Source: an uncultured Prochlorococcus sp.
GTDB lineage: Bacteria; Cyanobacteriota; Cyanobacteriia; PCC-6307; Cyanobiaceae
Assembly (NCBI GenBank): GCA_902578845.1
Contig: CACHEM010000001.1
Coordinates: 47,361-111,360 of the forward strand
Direction of reading: 5' to 3'
DNA length: 64,000 bases
Below the pieces are notes generated by a model. That model did not search any database, was not told the origin of the DNA, and saw only the letters and a list, made by a program, of their open reading frames with translations. Shown here one piece after another: positions 56,742 to 64,000 of the stretch (positions are counted from its first letter, which is position 1; each line of letters opens with the position of its first letter). The position numbers and the translations under genes are program-made.

Positions 56742-57435
56742 ATTCAAACATCAATTTATATTTATTTGTTTTTATCGCATGAATGGAAGGATCACCAACT
56801 TTTGAACCATAAGAAGCAACATATTGCACTCCACAAATTGATGGTTTGATTGAATTATCAACTTCCAATATTTCATCGGAACATTTTTGAAATTTACTAA
56901 TGGTCTCTACCTGATTAATCCTTGAAGCACCTGGCTTATGTGCTGTTTGTATAACTAGCTCATCTGCGAAAAAAATATCATCATCTTGGATCTGATTTCT
57001 CCCTGTAATTCTTGAATCGATGTAAAAATCATCTCTTAAATAAGTAACTTGATTATTAATAGATTGAGGATCATTTACAACCTTGATTAAGGTATCACCA
57101 AATATTGCTTTTCCAATAGATTCAGAATTTTTTGCACGATTACCAACAACTAAATCTGAATCGTTCTTAAAGAAATTTACTTTATAAATAACTGGCTCTT
57201 CTGAATCATTAATTATATCTTGAGAAGTAACAAGCCAATTTCCCTCGAACCATTTAGGATAAATTAAATCTTTAGAAGTATCAGATAATTTAAAATTTGG
57301 CAAATATAATTCTGGCCATTGATTTTCACGATTTTCCAAAAACTCTCTTACGTTAGAATCTACTAAAGCAAAAGAACTTTCTAAAAAAATTCCTTGAAAA
57401 ATCAAGCAAAGAATTAATCCCAGAAGAATTTTCAT
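56728..57435 (-). CDS. Signal-peptide protein, DUF6816-like (possibly lumenal)
   Basis: A 235-residue protein with a clear signal peptide (MKILLGLILCLIFQGIFLESSFA). The mature part has YPKWFEGNWLVTSQD, ESIGKAIFGDTLIKVV and FFADELVIQTA. Related proteins occur in cyanobacteria and plastids; I think DUF6816, with moderate confidence. It may act in the thylakoid lumen or periplasm. Its ATG lies one base from the ATG of the divergent CRR7-like gene. Confidence 0.65.
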   Translation of the reverse strand: MKILLGLILCLIFQGIFLESSFALVDSNVREFLENRENQWPELYLPNFKLSDTSKDLIYPKWFEGNWLVTSQDIINDSEEPVIYKVNFFKNDSDLVVGNRAKNSESIGKAIFGDTLIKVVNDPQSINNQVTYLRDDFYIDSRITGRNQIQDDDIFFADELVIQTAHKPGASRINQVETISKFQKCSDEILEVDNSIKPSICGVQYVASYGSKVGDPSIHAIKTNKYKLMFEFIES

Positions 57436-57436
57436 T

Positions 57437-57694
57437 ATGTCAAATCCACTAATAAGAGCATCAGATCATTATGTATTATTAGAGCCAGATTCAAAAGAAA
57501 AAATTGTATCAAAGCAAGAAGCAATTTTATGGTTGAAGAATTGGCTTAGTAAGGCAGAAACAAAAACAATATATCAAAATATAGAAGATCCTGATAAGGA
57601 ATTTTATGAAGAATTATTAGAAAGTACCTATGAATTAGAAATAAAATTAGGATACGTTATCAAATGGTTTGCAGTAAGAATTGAGCCAGATTAA
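57437..57694 (+). CDS. CRR7-like NDH-1 assembly factor
   Basis: An 85-residue acidic protein. DHYVLLEPDSKEKIVSKQEA near 10-29 and a C-terminal STYELEIKLGYVIKWFAVRIE match the chlororespiratory reduction 7 family, required for stable chloroplast NDH in Arabidopsis. Cyanobacterial role is presumably similar. No other ATG exists downstream in frame, so the start is fixed. It starts one base from the divergent gene and overlaps convergent aroK by 4 bp. Confidence 0.75.
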   Translation: MSNPLIRASDHYVLLEPDSKEKIVSKQEAILWLKNWLSKAETKTIYQNIEDPDKEFYEELLESTYELEIKLGYVIKWFAVRIEPD

Positions 57695-58248
57695 TTAATT
57701 ATTTCTTTATGAATTGCATTAATTACTTTCATAGCGACTTCTTCAATATTTTCCCTTTTTACTTGAATTCTTAAATCTGCTTGCGAATACAAATTTTCTC
57801 TAGATTGAAAAATGCTCATATATAAATTATTTAGATTCTTTCCCTGAAGAAGTGGCCTATTTTCAATTTCATTTTTCAATCTTTCAATTACTATATCTTT
57901 GTCGAGATCTATCCAAGCAATTATTCCCTGCCTTAAGATTCCCCAGTTTTCCGATTTGGTAACTATTCCTCCCCCAGTAGAGATTACTAATGAAGGAATT
58001 TTGATAGTTTCTTTAAGGCAGTTTGATTCTAATTCACGGAAATAATTTTCTCCTTCATCATTAAAAATTTGATTAATAGATTTTTTTGCCAACTTCTCTA
58101 TTAACGAATCTAAATCAATAAATTTATACTTCAATAATTCAGCCAGCTTCAAACCGGTTTGTGACTTACCAGAACCCATCATTCCTATTAAAAATATGCT
58201 TCTGCCCTTTAAAGTATGAACTGTTTTTTTGATAATGGATTGTTCCAT
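57691..58248 (-). CDS. aroK: Shikimate kinase
   Basis: Phosphorylates shikimate in aromatic amino acid synthesis. The 185 residues have the P-loop GMMGSGKSQTG at 22-32, DLDSLIEK near 46-53, FRELE near 71-75, GGGIV near 91-95 and the LID arginine region in NRPLL. It is convergent with the CRR7-like gene (4-bp overlap) and divergent from the PTPS gene (50 bp). Confidence 0.95.
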   Translation of the reverse strand: MEQSIIKKTVHTLKGRSIFLIGMMGSGKSQTGLKLAELLKYKFIDLDSLIEKLAKKSINQIFNDEGENYFRELESNCLKETIKIPSLVISTGGGIVTKSENWGILRQGIIAWIDLDKDIVIERLKNEIENRPLLQGKNLNNLYMSIFQSRENLYSQADLRIQVKRENIEEVAMKVINAIHKEIIN

Positions 58249-58298
58249 AAAGACAAAAGCGTATTTAAAACCTTAAGATAGTATTATCGCAGAAAGGT

Positions 58299-59225
58299 AT
58301 GACTTCTACACAATCCAAACCATTACATGGAAAAGGACGTGAATGCGTCATAACTCGACGTGCCTGCTTTAGTTCTAGTCACCGTTATTGGCTTCCTGAA
58401 AAAACCCCAGAAGAAAATTTATCTCTTTTTGGAAATTGCAGTATTGCACCAGGTCATGGTCATAATTATGAACTTATTGTTTCAATGGGTGGAGAACTAG
58501 ACTCTGATGGAATGGTACTTAATCTCTCTGATGTAAAACACTCTATTAAAGATAAGGTTACTGGACAATTAGATTTTCGTTTTTTAAATGATGTCTGGCC
58601 TGAATTTAATGTTAATAATCAGGAGGGTATACTTCCCACAACTGAAGCATTAGTAAAGGTTATTTGGAGTCGTCTAAAGGATGATTTACCTCTTACCAGT
58701 CTAAGGCTTTATGAAAACCCAAATTTATGGGCAGATTATTTTGGAAAAAACATGGAAGCATTTTTAACAGTACAAACTCATTTTGCAGCCGCTCATAGAC
58801 TTGCAAAAGAAGAGATTTCCTTTGATGAAAATAAAAAAATCTATGGGAAATGTGCCAGAGTTAATGGGCATGGTCATAACTATCTTGTTGATATAACTGT
58901 AAGAGGAGACATTGATAAAAGAACAGGAATGGTTTGCGACTTATCTGCGCTCCAGGAGATAATTAATGATTTGGTTGTTGAACAACTAGATCATACTTTT
59001 CTAAATAAAGACATCGAATTTTTCCAGAATTGTGTTCCAACTGCTGAAAATATAGCTTTATATATTTCTGATATTCTTAAAAATCCAATACATGAACTTG
59101 GTGCAACATTACACAAAATAAGACTCCAAGAGAGCCCAAATAATGCTGCAGAAATTTATGTTGATCAAAAGCTAACCAATTCATTGAAGTTGAAACTTGA
59201 AAATAGTTTAGTCTCAAAAACTTGA
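58299..59225 (+). CDS. Tandem 6-pyruvoyl-tetrahydropterin synthase / QueD-like protein
   Basis: Two PTPS/QueD domains in one 308-residue chain. Domain 1 (about 16-145) has RACFSSSHRY with His28, GNCSIAPGHGH with Cys47, His53 and His55. Domain 2 (about 155-300) has HFAAAHR with His166, GKCARVNGHGH with Cys185, His191 and His193. The catalytic LDH is present in domain 2 (His232), but domain 1 reads LDFRFLN (Phe93), so it is probably impaired. Its 3' end overlaps the reductase start by 4 bp; a pterin or deazapurine pathway is implied. Confidence 0.88.
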   Translation: MTSTQSKPLHGKGRECVITRRACFSSSHRYWLPEKTPEENLSLFGNCSIAPGHGHNYELIVSMGGELDSDGMVLNLSDVKHSIKDKVTGQLDFRFLNDVWPEFNVNNQEGILPTTEALVKVIWSRLKDDLPLTSLRLYENPNLWADYFGKNMEAFLTVQTHFAAAHRLAKEEISFDENKKIYGKCARVNGHGHNYLVDITVRGDIDKRTGMVCDLSALQEIINDLVVEQLDHTFLNKDIEFFQNCVPTAENIALYISDILKNPIHELGATLHKIRLQESPNNAAEIYVDQKLTNSLKLKLENSLVSKT

Positions 59226-59872
59226 GTATCCCAAGAGTAATAATTGTTATAGCATCTAGTCTTGATGGAAGAATTGCATTTCCTGGAGGTGGAGAATCGC
59301 ATCTTGGAAGCGAAGAAGATAAAAAAATGTTAAATCAACACTTATCAATTGTTGACGCCACTATTTTTGGTTTAGGCACTTTAATGGCACATCAATCAAC
59401 TTACCTAATTAAAAATCTCAATGGTAATGACGAAGTAACAATATCAAAAAAACAACCAATTTCTATAGTTGCTTCAAATAGCAAAAAATTTAACAGTAAT
59501 TGGAAATACTTTCGTCAACCAATTAGAAGATGGCTAATAAGCTCAAGTAAAATTGATAATTCGTCTAATAATGACTTCGAGAAACAACTCTTTTTCGAAG
59601 ATTCATGGAGTAAAACTTTAATTTCACTTAAAAAACAAGGGATAAATCATCTAGCTCTTTTAGGAGGTGCAAAACTTATAAATTCATTCATAAAAGAGGA
59701 TCTAATAACAGATATAAAAATTACAATAATTCCACAAATTATTGGAGGTAAATATACATGGATCCCTCCAGAAGAAACAAATGAGATTTTTAATCTCAAA
59801 AGACTATGGGAAATAAAATCAATTCAAAATTTAATGAATAATGAAATCCATATTCATTACAAAAAAATTTGA
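59222..59872 (+). CDS. RibD C-terminal/DHFR-fold reductase
   Basis: A 216-residue reductase. ASSLDGRIAFPGGGESHLGS near 12-31 is the RibD-C/DHFR-like nucleotide and substrate opening, and LALLGGAKLINSF near 144-156 the second binding loop. RibD reductase acts in riboflavin synthesis, but coupling to the PTPS gene (TTG start inside its last codons, 4-bp overlap) suggests reduction of a pterin. DHFR-like function is another option. Substrate is undecided. Confidence 0.82.
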   Translation: MSIPRVIIVIASSLDGRIAFPGGGESHLGSEEDKKMLNQHLSIVDATIFGLGTLMAHQSTYLIKNLNGNDEVTISKKQPISIVASNSKKFNSNWKYFRQPIRRWLISSSKIDNSSNNDFEKQLFFEDSWSKTLISLKKQGINHLALLGGAKLINSFIKEDLITDIKITIIPQIIGGKYTWIPPEETNEIFNLKRLWEIKSIQNLMNNEIHIHYKKI

Positions 59873-59889
59873 AATAGATTCAATAATAA

Positions 59890-61044
59890 ATGAACCAAAA
59901 AATACATAAAGTTGAAGTCAAATTGTCAATTAAGGAAATATCTAAGGAGATATGGAATGAATTAACAAATGAAATCAATAATCCATTCTATGAATGGACT
60001 TGGCTTAAAAACCTTGAAATATCAAAAAGTGTCTCCAGAGAAACTGGTTGGCAATCTCTATATTTTGTTGCTTATAAAAATGAAGAAATATTAGGAATTG
60101 CTCCACTTTTTTTAAAAAATCATAGCTATGGAGAATTCATTTTTGATCAATCATTTGCAAGATTGGCTCAAGAGCTAAATTTAAATTATTACCCTAAATT
60201 AATTGGAATGAGTCCTTATAGTCCTGTCAATGGATATCAATTTCTTTATAAAAAAAATGAAGATAAGAAAGAAATTACAAATTTACTCATAAACCATATC
60301 GAAAGCTTCGCGATTACAAACAAAATTTTAAGTTGTAATTTTTTATATATTGATGAAAGCTGGGGCGACCATCTTAAATCTTTGGGATACCATGAATGGA
60401 TAAATTCCAGCAGTGAATGGAGGAGTAATGGAGAAAAAACGTTTGATGATTTTCTTTCAAGATTTAACTCTAATCAGAGAAAAAATATAAAAAAAGAGAG
60501 GAAATCAATTACTAAACAAGACATTAAAATAAAAATTTTTAATGAAAATGATATCAACCAAGAAATACTCAAAAAAATGCATAATTTTTATGAACAGCAT
60601 TGTTCGAGGTGGGGAGTCTGGGGAAGTAAATATTTAACATCTACATTTTTCGAAAAAATTCTTGAAAATAAAAAAAATCTTTTACTTTTTAGCGCATCAA
60701 AAAATGATTCAAATAATATTTTTGCTATGTCGATGTGCGTTAAAAATAAAAACAACTTATGGGGTAGATATTGGGGTAGTCAAGAAGAAATATCTAATTT
60801 ACATTTTGAATTATGCTACTACCAGCCAATTGAATGGGCGATAAAAAATAGTATCAATTTGTTTGATCCTGGAGCAGGCGGGAAACATAAAAGAAGGAGG
60901 GGGTTTTTTGCGAAAAGCACCATTAGCTTGCATAAGTGGTTTGATAAAAATATGGAAAATATAATTTATCCTTGGCTAAATGAAGTTAATAACCAAACCA
61001 AGATGGAAGTTGATTTTGAAAATAAATCTATACCCTTTAAATAA
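59890..61044 (+). CDS. FemAB/GNAT-like protein (COG3146, DUF482 family)
   Basis: A 384-residue acyl-transfer-fold protein. The family blocks WQSLYFVAYKNEEILGIAPL, FLSRFNSNQRKNIKKERKSI, FYEQHCSRWGVWGSKYL and LFDPGAGGKHKRRRGF are all seen. It has been annotated as peptidoglycan-related, and true activity is unknown. It lies 17 bp after the reductase on the same strand, possibly in its operon. Confidence 0.82.
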   Translation: MNQKIHKVEVKLSIKEISKEIWNELTNEINNPFYEWTWLKNLEISKSVSRETGWQSLYFVAYKNEEILGIAPLFLKNHSYGEFIFDQSFARLAQELNLNYYPKLIGMSPYSPVNGYQFLYKKNEDKKEITNLLINHIESFAITNKILSCNFLYIDESWGDHLKSLGYHEWINSSSEWRSNGEKTFDDFLSRFNSNQRKNIKKERKSITKQDIKIKIFNENDINQEILKKMHNFYEQHCSRWGVWGSKYLTSTFFEKILENKKNLLLFSASKNDSNNIFAMSMCVKNKNNLWGRYWGSQEEISNLHFELCYYQPIEWAIKNSINLFDPGAGGKHKRRRGFFAKSTISLHKWFDKNMENIIYPWLNEVNNQTKMEVDFENKSIPFK

Positions 61045-61103
61045 AAAATTATTAAGCTTTAACAAAGATTATATTAGTAATATAGTTTTATTAAATTCTA
61101 AGA

Positions 61104-61490
61104 ATGGATTCTAGTAAAAGTTTCGATGAAAAAATAAAGATTGATGATAATCTATCCAACCGATATATAGACTTAGATCCAAACGGTTATTTTATTATAA
61201 AAGTAGATTTAGTGAAAAATAAAATAATTTTGGAGCATTATCTAAATAATATTAATGATGACGGATATGCGCTTGACCCAGAAACAAATGAACCAATTAA
61301 ATGCGACTCTGAAAATAAAAGAGTTAGTAATGAAGTTTTTGAAGGTATTAGTGCAAAACAACTTGGAATATTAATCACTGAAGAAAGAAACGACTTAATC
61401 ACCAGATTCGACCATGCTCTATATTTAGGACGGGAACTACAAAAAGCAGAAGAATGTTTATACAAAAAATTACCCTATATCCAAGATTAA
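61104..61490 (+). CDS. DUF4346 domain protein
   Basis: A 128-residue protein. DLDPNGYFIIKVDLVKNKI near 23-41, DPETNEPIKC near 57-66 and RFDHALYLGRELQKAEECL near 100-118 match the stand-alone DUF4346 domain, which in some cyanobacterial proteins is fused to other domains. The function is unknown. It has a short inverted repeat 20 bp upstream (61070-61084). Confidence 0.8.
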   Translation: MDSSKSFDEKIKIDDNLSNRYIDLDPNGYFIIKVDLVKNKIILEHYLNNINDDGYALDPETNEPIKCDSENKRVSNEVFEGISAKQLGILITEERNDLITRFDHALYLGRELQKAEECLYKKLPYIQD

Positions 61491-61554
61491 GAAATTAAAC
61501 GAAAAAATCTAAACTTTTCATCTGATGTTAAATTAAATAAAAATAAAAAAATTA

Positions 61555-61647
61555 ATGAACATCATTTTCTATTTCGCATTTATTGGTTTTGGTTTTGGAG
61601 CTGCTTTCGCATTAGATAAGCTCTTAAGAGCAGTTAAATTAATTTAA
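61555..61647 (+). CDS. petL: 30-residue membrane peptide, PetL-like
   Basis: An ATG frame of 30 residues: MNIIFYFAFIGFGFGAAFAL forms a single membrane helix, and the end DKLLRAVKLI resembles the PetL C-terminus (basic residue then KLI/RLI). PetL is a peripheral small subunit of cytochrome b6f. Length, one helix and ending fit; sequence identity is too short to be sure. It is on its own, 6 bp from the convergent rimO stop. Confidence 0.6.
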   Translation: MNIIFYFAFIGFGFGAAFALDKLLRAVKLI

Positions 61648-61652
61648 AAAAA

Positions 61653-63017
61653 CTACAAAATTTTAATAGTCTCTCCATACAAATCATATTCATCCGCAAA
61701 AGAAATATTTGCTTCAACAAATTTACCAATATAATTTTTCAAATGAATTTTATCTTTAACTGATAAAATTACAGTTCCGTCAATTTCAGGAGCGAAATTG
61801 TAGGACCGACCAATTAATTCGTTATTTTCTGATATTTTTTCTACCAAAATCTTCATTTTTGAACCAACATATGTCTGATTTTTATCTTTAGAGATATTTT
61901 GTTGAACTGAAATAACGTTATCTTTTCTTGCCTCTGCAACTTCTGGAGATATTTTATTTGGCAAATTAAAAGCTGTAGTTCCTTCCTCAGGAGAAAAGAT
62001 AAACACTCCCACATGATCAAATTTGTGCCTATCCAAAAATTCGAGAAGATGTTTAAAATGTTCTTTTTTTTCTCCTGGGAAACCAACAATGAGACTAGTT
62101 CTTAGTACAGCAGATGGAATTTCTTCTCTAATTTTCTCCAAAATTGATTCATTCAAAGAAGCTTGCCAAGGTCTATTCATACTCTTCAACACATCTGGAT
62201 GGCTATGCTGAAGTGGTAAATCAAAGTAAGGTACTATATTCTTTGAATCTTTGAAAGCTCTAATAACTTCATCAGTTAAACCTGTTGGATAAGCATAATG
62301 TATCCTTATCCAAGTAATTGGAACTTTAGAAAGCTCATTCAAAAGTTTGGCTAATGATGGTTTTCCATAAATATCTTGACCATAATTAGTTGTTATTTGA
62401 CTAATTAATATGATTTCTTGAATACCTTTTTTTGCAAGACTTTTAGCTTCTGAGACTATAGATTCTATTGTTCTACTTCTTTGAGGACCTCTCAACTTAG
62501 GAATAATACAAAAAGCGCAATTATAGTTGCAGCCTTCAGCAATGCGAAGATAAGCAACAAATTTAGTTTTATCTACAAAACGAGGCATTTCCTCATCTGC
62601 AATAAATTCAGGTATTTTTGAAACTTCATTAACGATTTCCCCTTTTTCTACTCTGTCTAAAACCTTGGCTATCTTTTGATAATCTCCTGTTCCAACCAAA
62701 CCTTTTATTTCAGGGATTTCTTTTATAAGCTCATCTTTAAAATGCTGAGCCATACAGCCAGCAACAATTACTTCCTTTCCCTGATTAGTATATTCTAGAA
62801 TTTTTCTAATAGATTCTTCTCTAGCTGTTTCAATAAAACTGCAAGTATTTACAACAACAACATTTGCATCATCTATATTGCTGTCAACTTCATAACCCTC
62901 TTTATCTAATAAGCCTTGCATATGCTCAGTATCTACAAGATTTTTCTCACAACCAACATGACTGAATGCAATCTTAGAAAGTTTTTTTTCTTTTAGATTG
63001 GTACTATTTTGTTTCAC
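61653..63017 (-). CDS. rimO: Ribosomal protein S12 methylthiotransferase RimO
   Basis: A radical SAM enzyme that adds a methylthio group to Asp88 of S12. The N-terminal UPF0004 domain carries Cys23, Cys59 and Cys88. The radical SAM cluster is Cys163, Cys167, Cys170 in [32 protein letters not shown] and the C-terminal TRAM domain (DGTVILSV) follow. The [12 protein letters not shown] block distinguishes RimO from MiaB. 454 residues. It is convergent with the petL-like gene and divergent from the VKOR gene. Confidence 0.94.
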   Translation of the reverse strand: MKQNSTNLKEKKLSKIAFSHVGCEKNLVDTEHMQGLLDKEGYEVDSNIDDANVVVVNTCSFIETAREESIRKILEYTNQGKEVIVAGCMAQHFKDELIKEIPEIKGLVGTGDYQKIAKVLDRVEKGEIVNEVSKIPEFIADEEMPRFVDKTKFVAYLRIAEGCNYNCAFCIIPKLRGPQRSRTIESIVSEAKSLAKKGIQEIILISQITTNYGQDIYGKPSLAKLLNELSKVPITWIRIHYAYPTGLTDEVIRAFKDSKNIVPYFDLPLQHSHPDVLKSMNRPWQASLNESILEKIREEIPSAVLRTSLIVGFPGEKKEHFKHLLEFLDRHKFDHVGVFIFSPEEGTTAFNLPNKISPEVAEARKDNVISVQQNISKDKNQTYVGSKMKILVEKISENNELIGRSYNFAPEIDGTVILSVKDKIHLKNYIGKFVEANISFADEYDLYGETIKIL

Positions 63018-63120
63018 AACTTAAAAAAAAGAATTAAAAGATTTAAACAGCATTTCGTATATAACTCTCATGCCAAGATAATATTAAGATAGATAATGCA
63101 AATAACAAACTTTCTTTTTT

Positions 63121-64000
63121 ATGGCCCTTAAGACTTTAAACAGAAGAAATAAAAAAGATTTGAAATGGCCAAAAATCATAATTGCAATTCTTAGCACTAT
63201 AGGCATAGTTGATACAGGTTCGATTACTTTAAAAAACTGGGGATTATTTACTTCGCTTTCATGCCCAGGGATACAAAATGGTTGTGAAACAGTTTTAAAT
63301 AGTCCTTGGGGTACTTTATTTGAAAATAATCAAGTTAATATACCTCTCTCATTATTTGGATTTATAACATATTTATCAATATTAGTTATCACAATAATAC
63401 TCTCGCTTAATTTAATTTCCCCAAAAGAAAAACTAAATAAGTTTTTATGGTGGTTAGTATTTCTAATTTCTTGTGCGTCATCAACATTTAGCTTTTTATT
63501 GATAAATATAATGTTTTTCAAGATTCAAGCATATTGCTTTTTTTGTATACTTTCAGCAATTTTATCGTTTTCTATCTTTATAATTTCTATGATTGGAGCA
63601 AAGTTCGAAAGTAGAGAACCTATGATTTTTAGAGGTTTCATTGTAGCCATTAGTGTCCTGCTGGGAGGCCTAATTTGGTCAACAAACGTTGACCCCTCTA
63701 ATGCAATTGATGTTGCAAACCCCACTGAAAATGTATCGCCAATAATTACCACTTCAAGCTCTCCCCAGAAGGTAAAGTTTGCAAAGTTTTTAAGTGAAAA
63801 CAATATTGTTATGTATAGTGCATATTGGTGCCCGCATTGCCACGATCAGAAACAATTATTTGGTAAGGAAGCAGTTAAAGAATTAAAAGTAGTTGAATGT
63901 GCTAAAGATGGTAAAGATAATGAGTATGAGCTATGCCAAACGAAAGGAATCAGTGGATTTCCTTCTTGGGAAATAAATGGAGAAATAATTAGTGGTACGC
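63121..64000 (+). CDS. Vitamin K epoxide reductase-thioredoxin fusion (partial)
   Basis: A membrane disulfide-forming protein, cut by the right edge after 293 residues. The VKOR part has loop cysteines Cys48 and Cys55 (CPGIQNGC), the CFFC active site (Cys139, Cys142) and four to five helices. A lumenal or periplasmic thioredoxin-like domain follows with CPHC (Cys237, Cys240) and Cys260, Cys272. This matches cyanobacterial VKOR-Trx, which oxidises cysteines of exported proteins. Start ATG at 63121; 103 bp from divergent rimO. Confidence 0.92.
   Translation, partial: MALKTLNRRNKKDLKWPKIIIAILSTIGIVDTGSITLKNWGLFTSLSCPGIQNGCETVLNSPWGTLFENNQVNIPLSLFGFITYLSILVITIILSLNLISPKEKLNKFLWWLVFLISCASSTFSFLLINIMFFKIQAYCFFCILSAILSFSIFIISMIGAKFESREPMIFRGFIVAISVLLGGLIWSTNVDPSNAIDVANPTENVSPIITTSSSPQKVKFAKFLSENNIVMYSAYWCPHCHDQKQLFGKEAVKELKVVECAKDGKDNEYELCQTKGISGFPSWEINGEIISGT

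Overview
The window is a stretch of cyanobacterial chromosome, almost certainly Prochlorococcus and probably a high-light-adapted strain. The evidence is very AT-rich DNA, gene spacing of a few bases, and a typical marine picocyanobacterial gene set: NDH-1 subunits, chlM, crtP/crtB/crtQ, ycf3, ycf34, rpaA, rpaB, a rbcR-type LysR regulator and many small cyanobacterial orphan families. The genus is inferred from gene content and protein recognition; the clade is a guess from base composition.

Layout. 0-9 kb: ndhH (cut by the left edge), rsmH, a cysteine desulfurase, a Ycf29/Rre1-type response regulator, chlM, purE, cysC, a SUI1-type factor, trpB, a rhodanese and a Lys/Asn-rich envelope protein. 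9-18 kb: gltA, ndhA-I-G-E, nadK with a CYTH protein, a PedR-like regulator, metF, a sugar nucleotidyltransferase and scpA. 18-28 kb: ndhD1 and ndhF1, an NnrU/Z-ISO-like membrane protein, rbcR, a DUF3172 protein with ndhM, then crtP-crtB and an RRM protein. 28-41 kb: CCA enzyme, ycf34, tsaB, the set rpaB-plsX-fabH-fabD-plsC, radA, ycf3, a copper-type P-ATPase, tmk, holB and rpaA.

41.6-46.1 kb is the only accessory-looking part. It has about 1.1 kb of poorly coding DNA with decayed small reading frames and tandem repeats. A tightly coupled four-gene operon follows: an arylsulfotransferase-like membrane protein, two small membrane proteins and a P-loop (PAPS-type) sulfotransferase. The region ends at tRNA-Asn, whose 3' end faces it. 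46-64 kb returns to core genes: an ABC ATPase, UPF0367, cysK, a J-domain protein, ndhO, an LpxB-like protein, an IscA-type protein, crtQ, hemD-rbfA, a GST, a CRR7-like NDH factor, aroK, a tandem PTPS protein with a RibD-like reductase, a 30-residue PetL-like protein, rimO and a VKOR-thioredoxin fusion cut by the right edge.

Themes. Nine NDH-1 subunit genes plus a probable NDH assembly factor sit in one window. Most of the steps from phytoene synthesis to lycopene are present. Five transcription regulators linked in the literature to light, redox or carbon (Ycf29/Rre1-like, PedR-like, RbcR-like, RpaB, RpaA) are here. The best candidate for an undescribed system is the sulfotransferase operon at 43.1-46.0 kb; cysC in this window would make its likely sulfate donor, PAPS.
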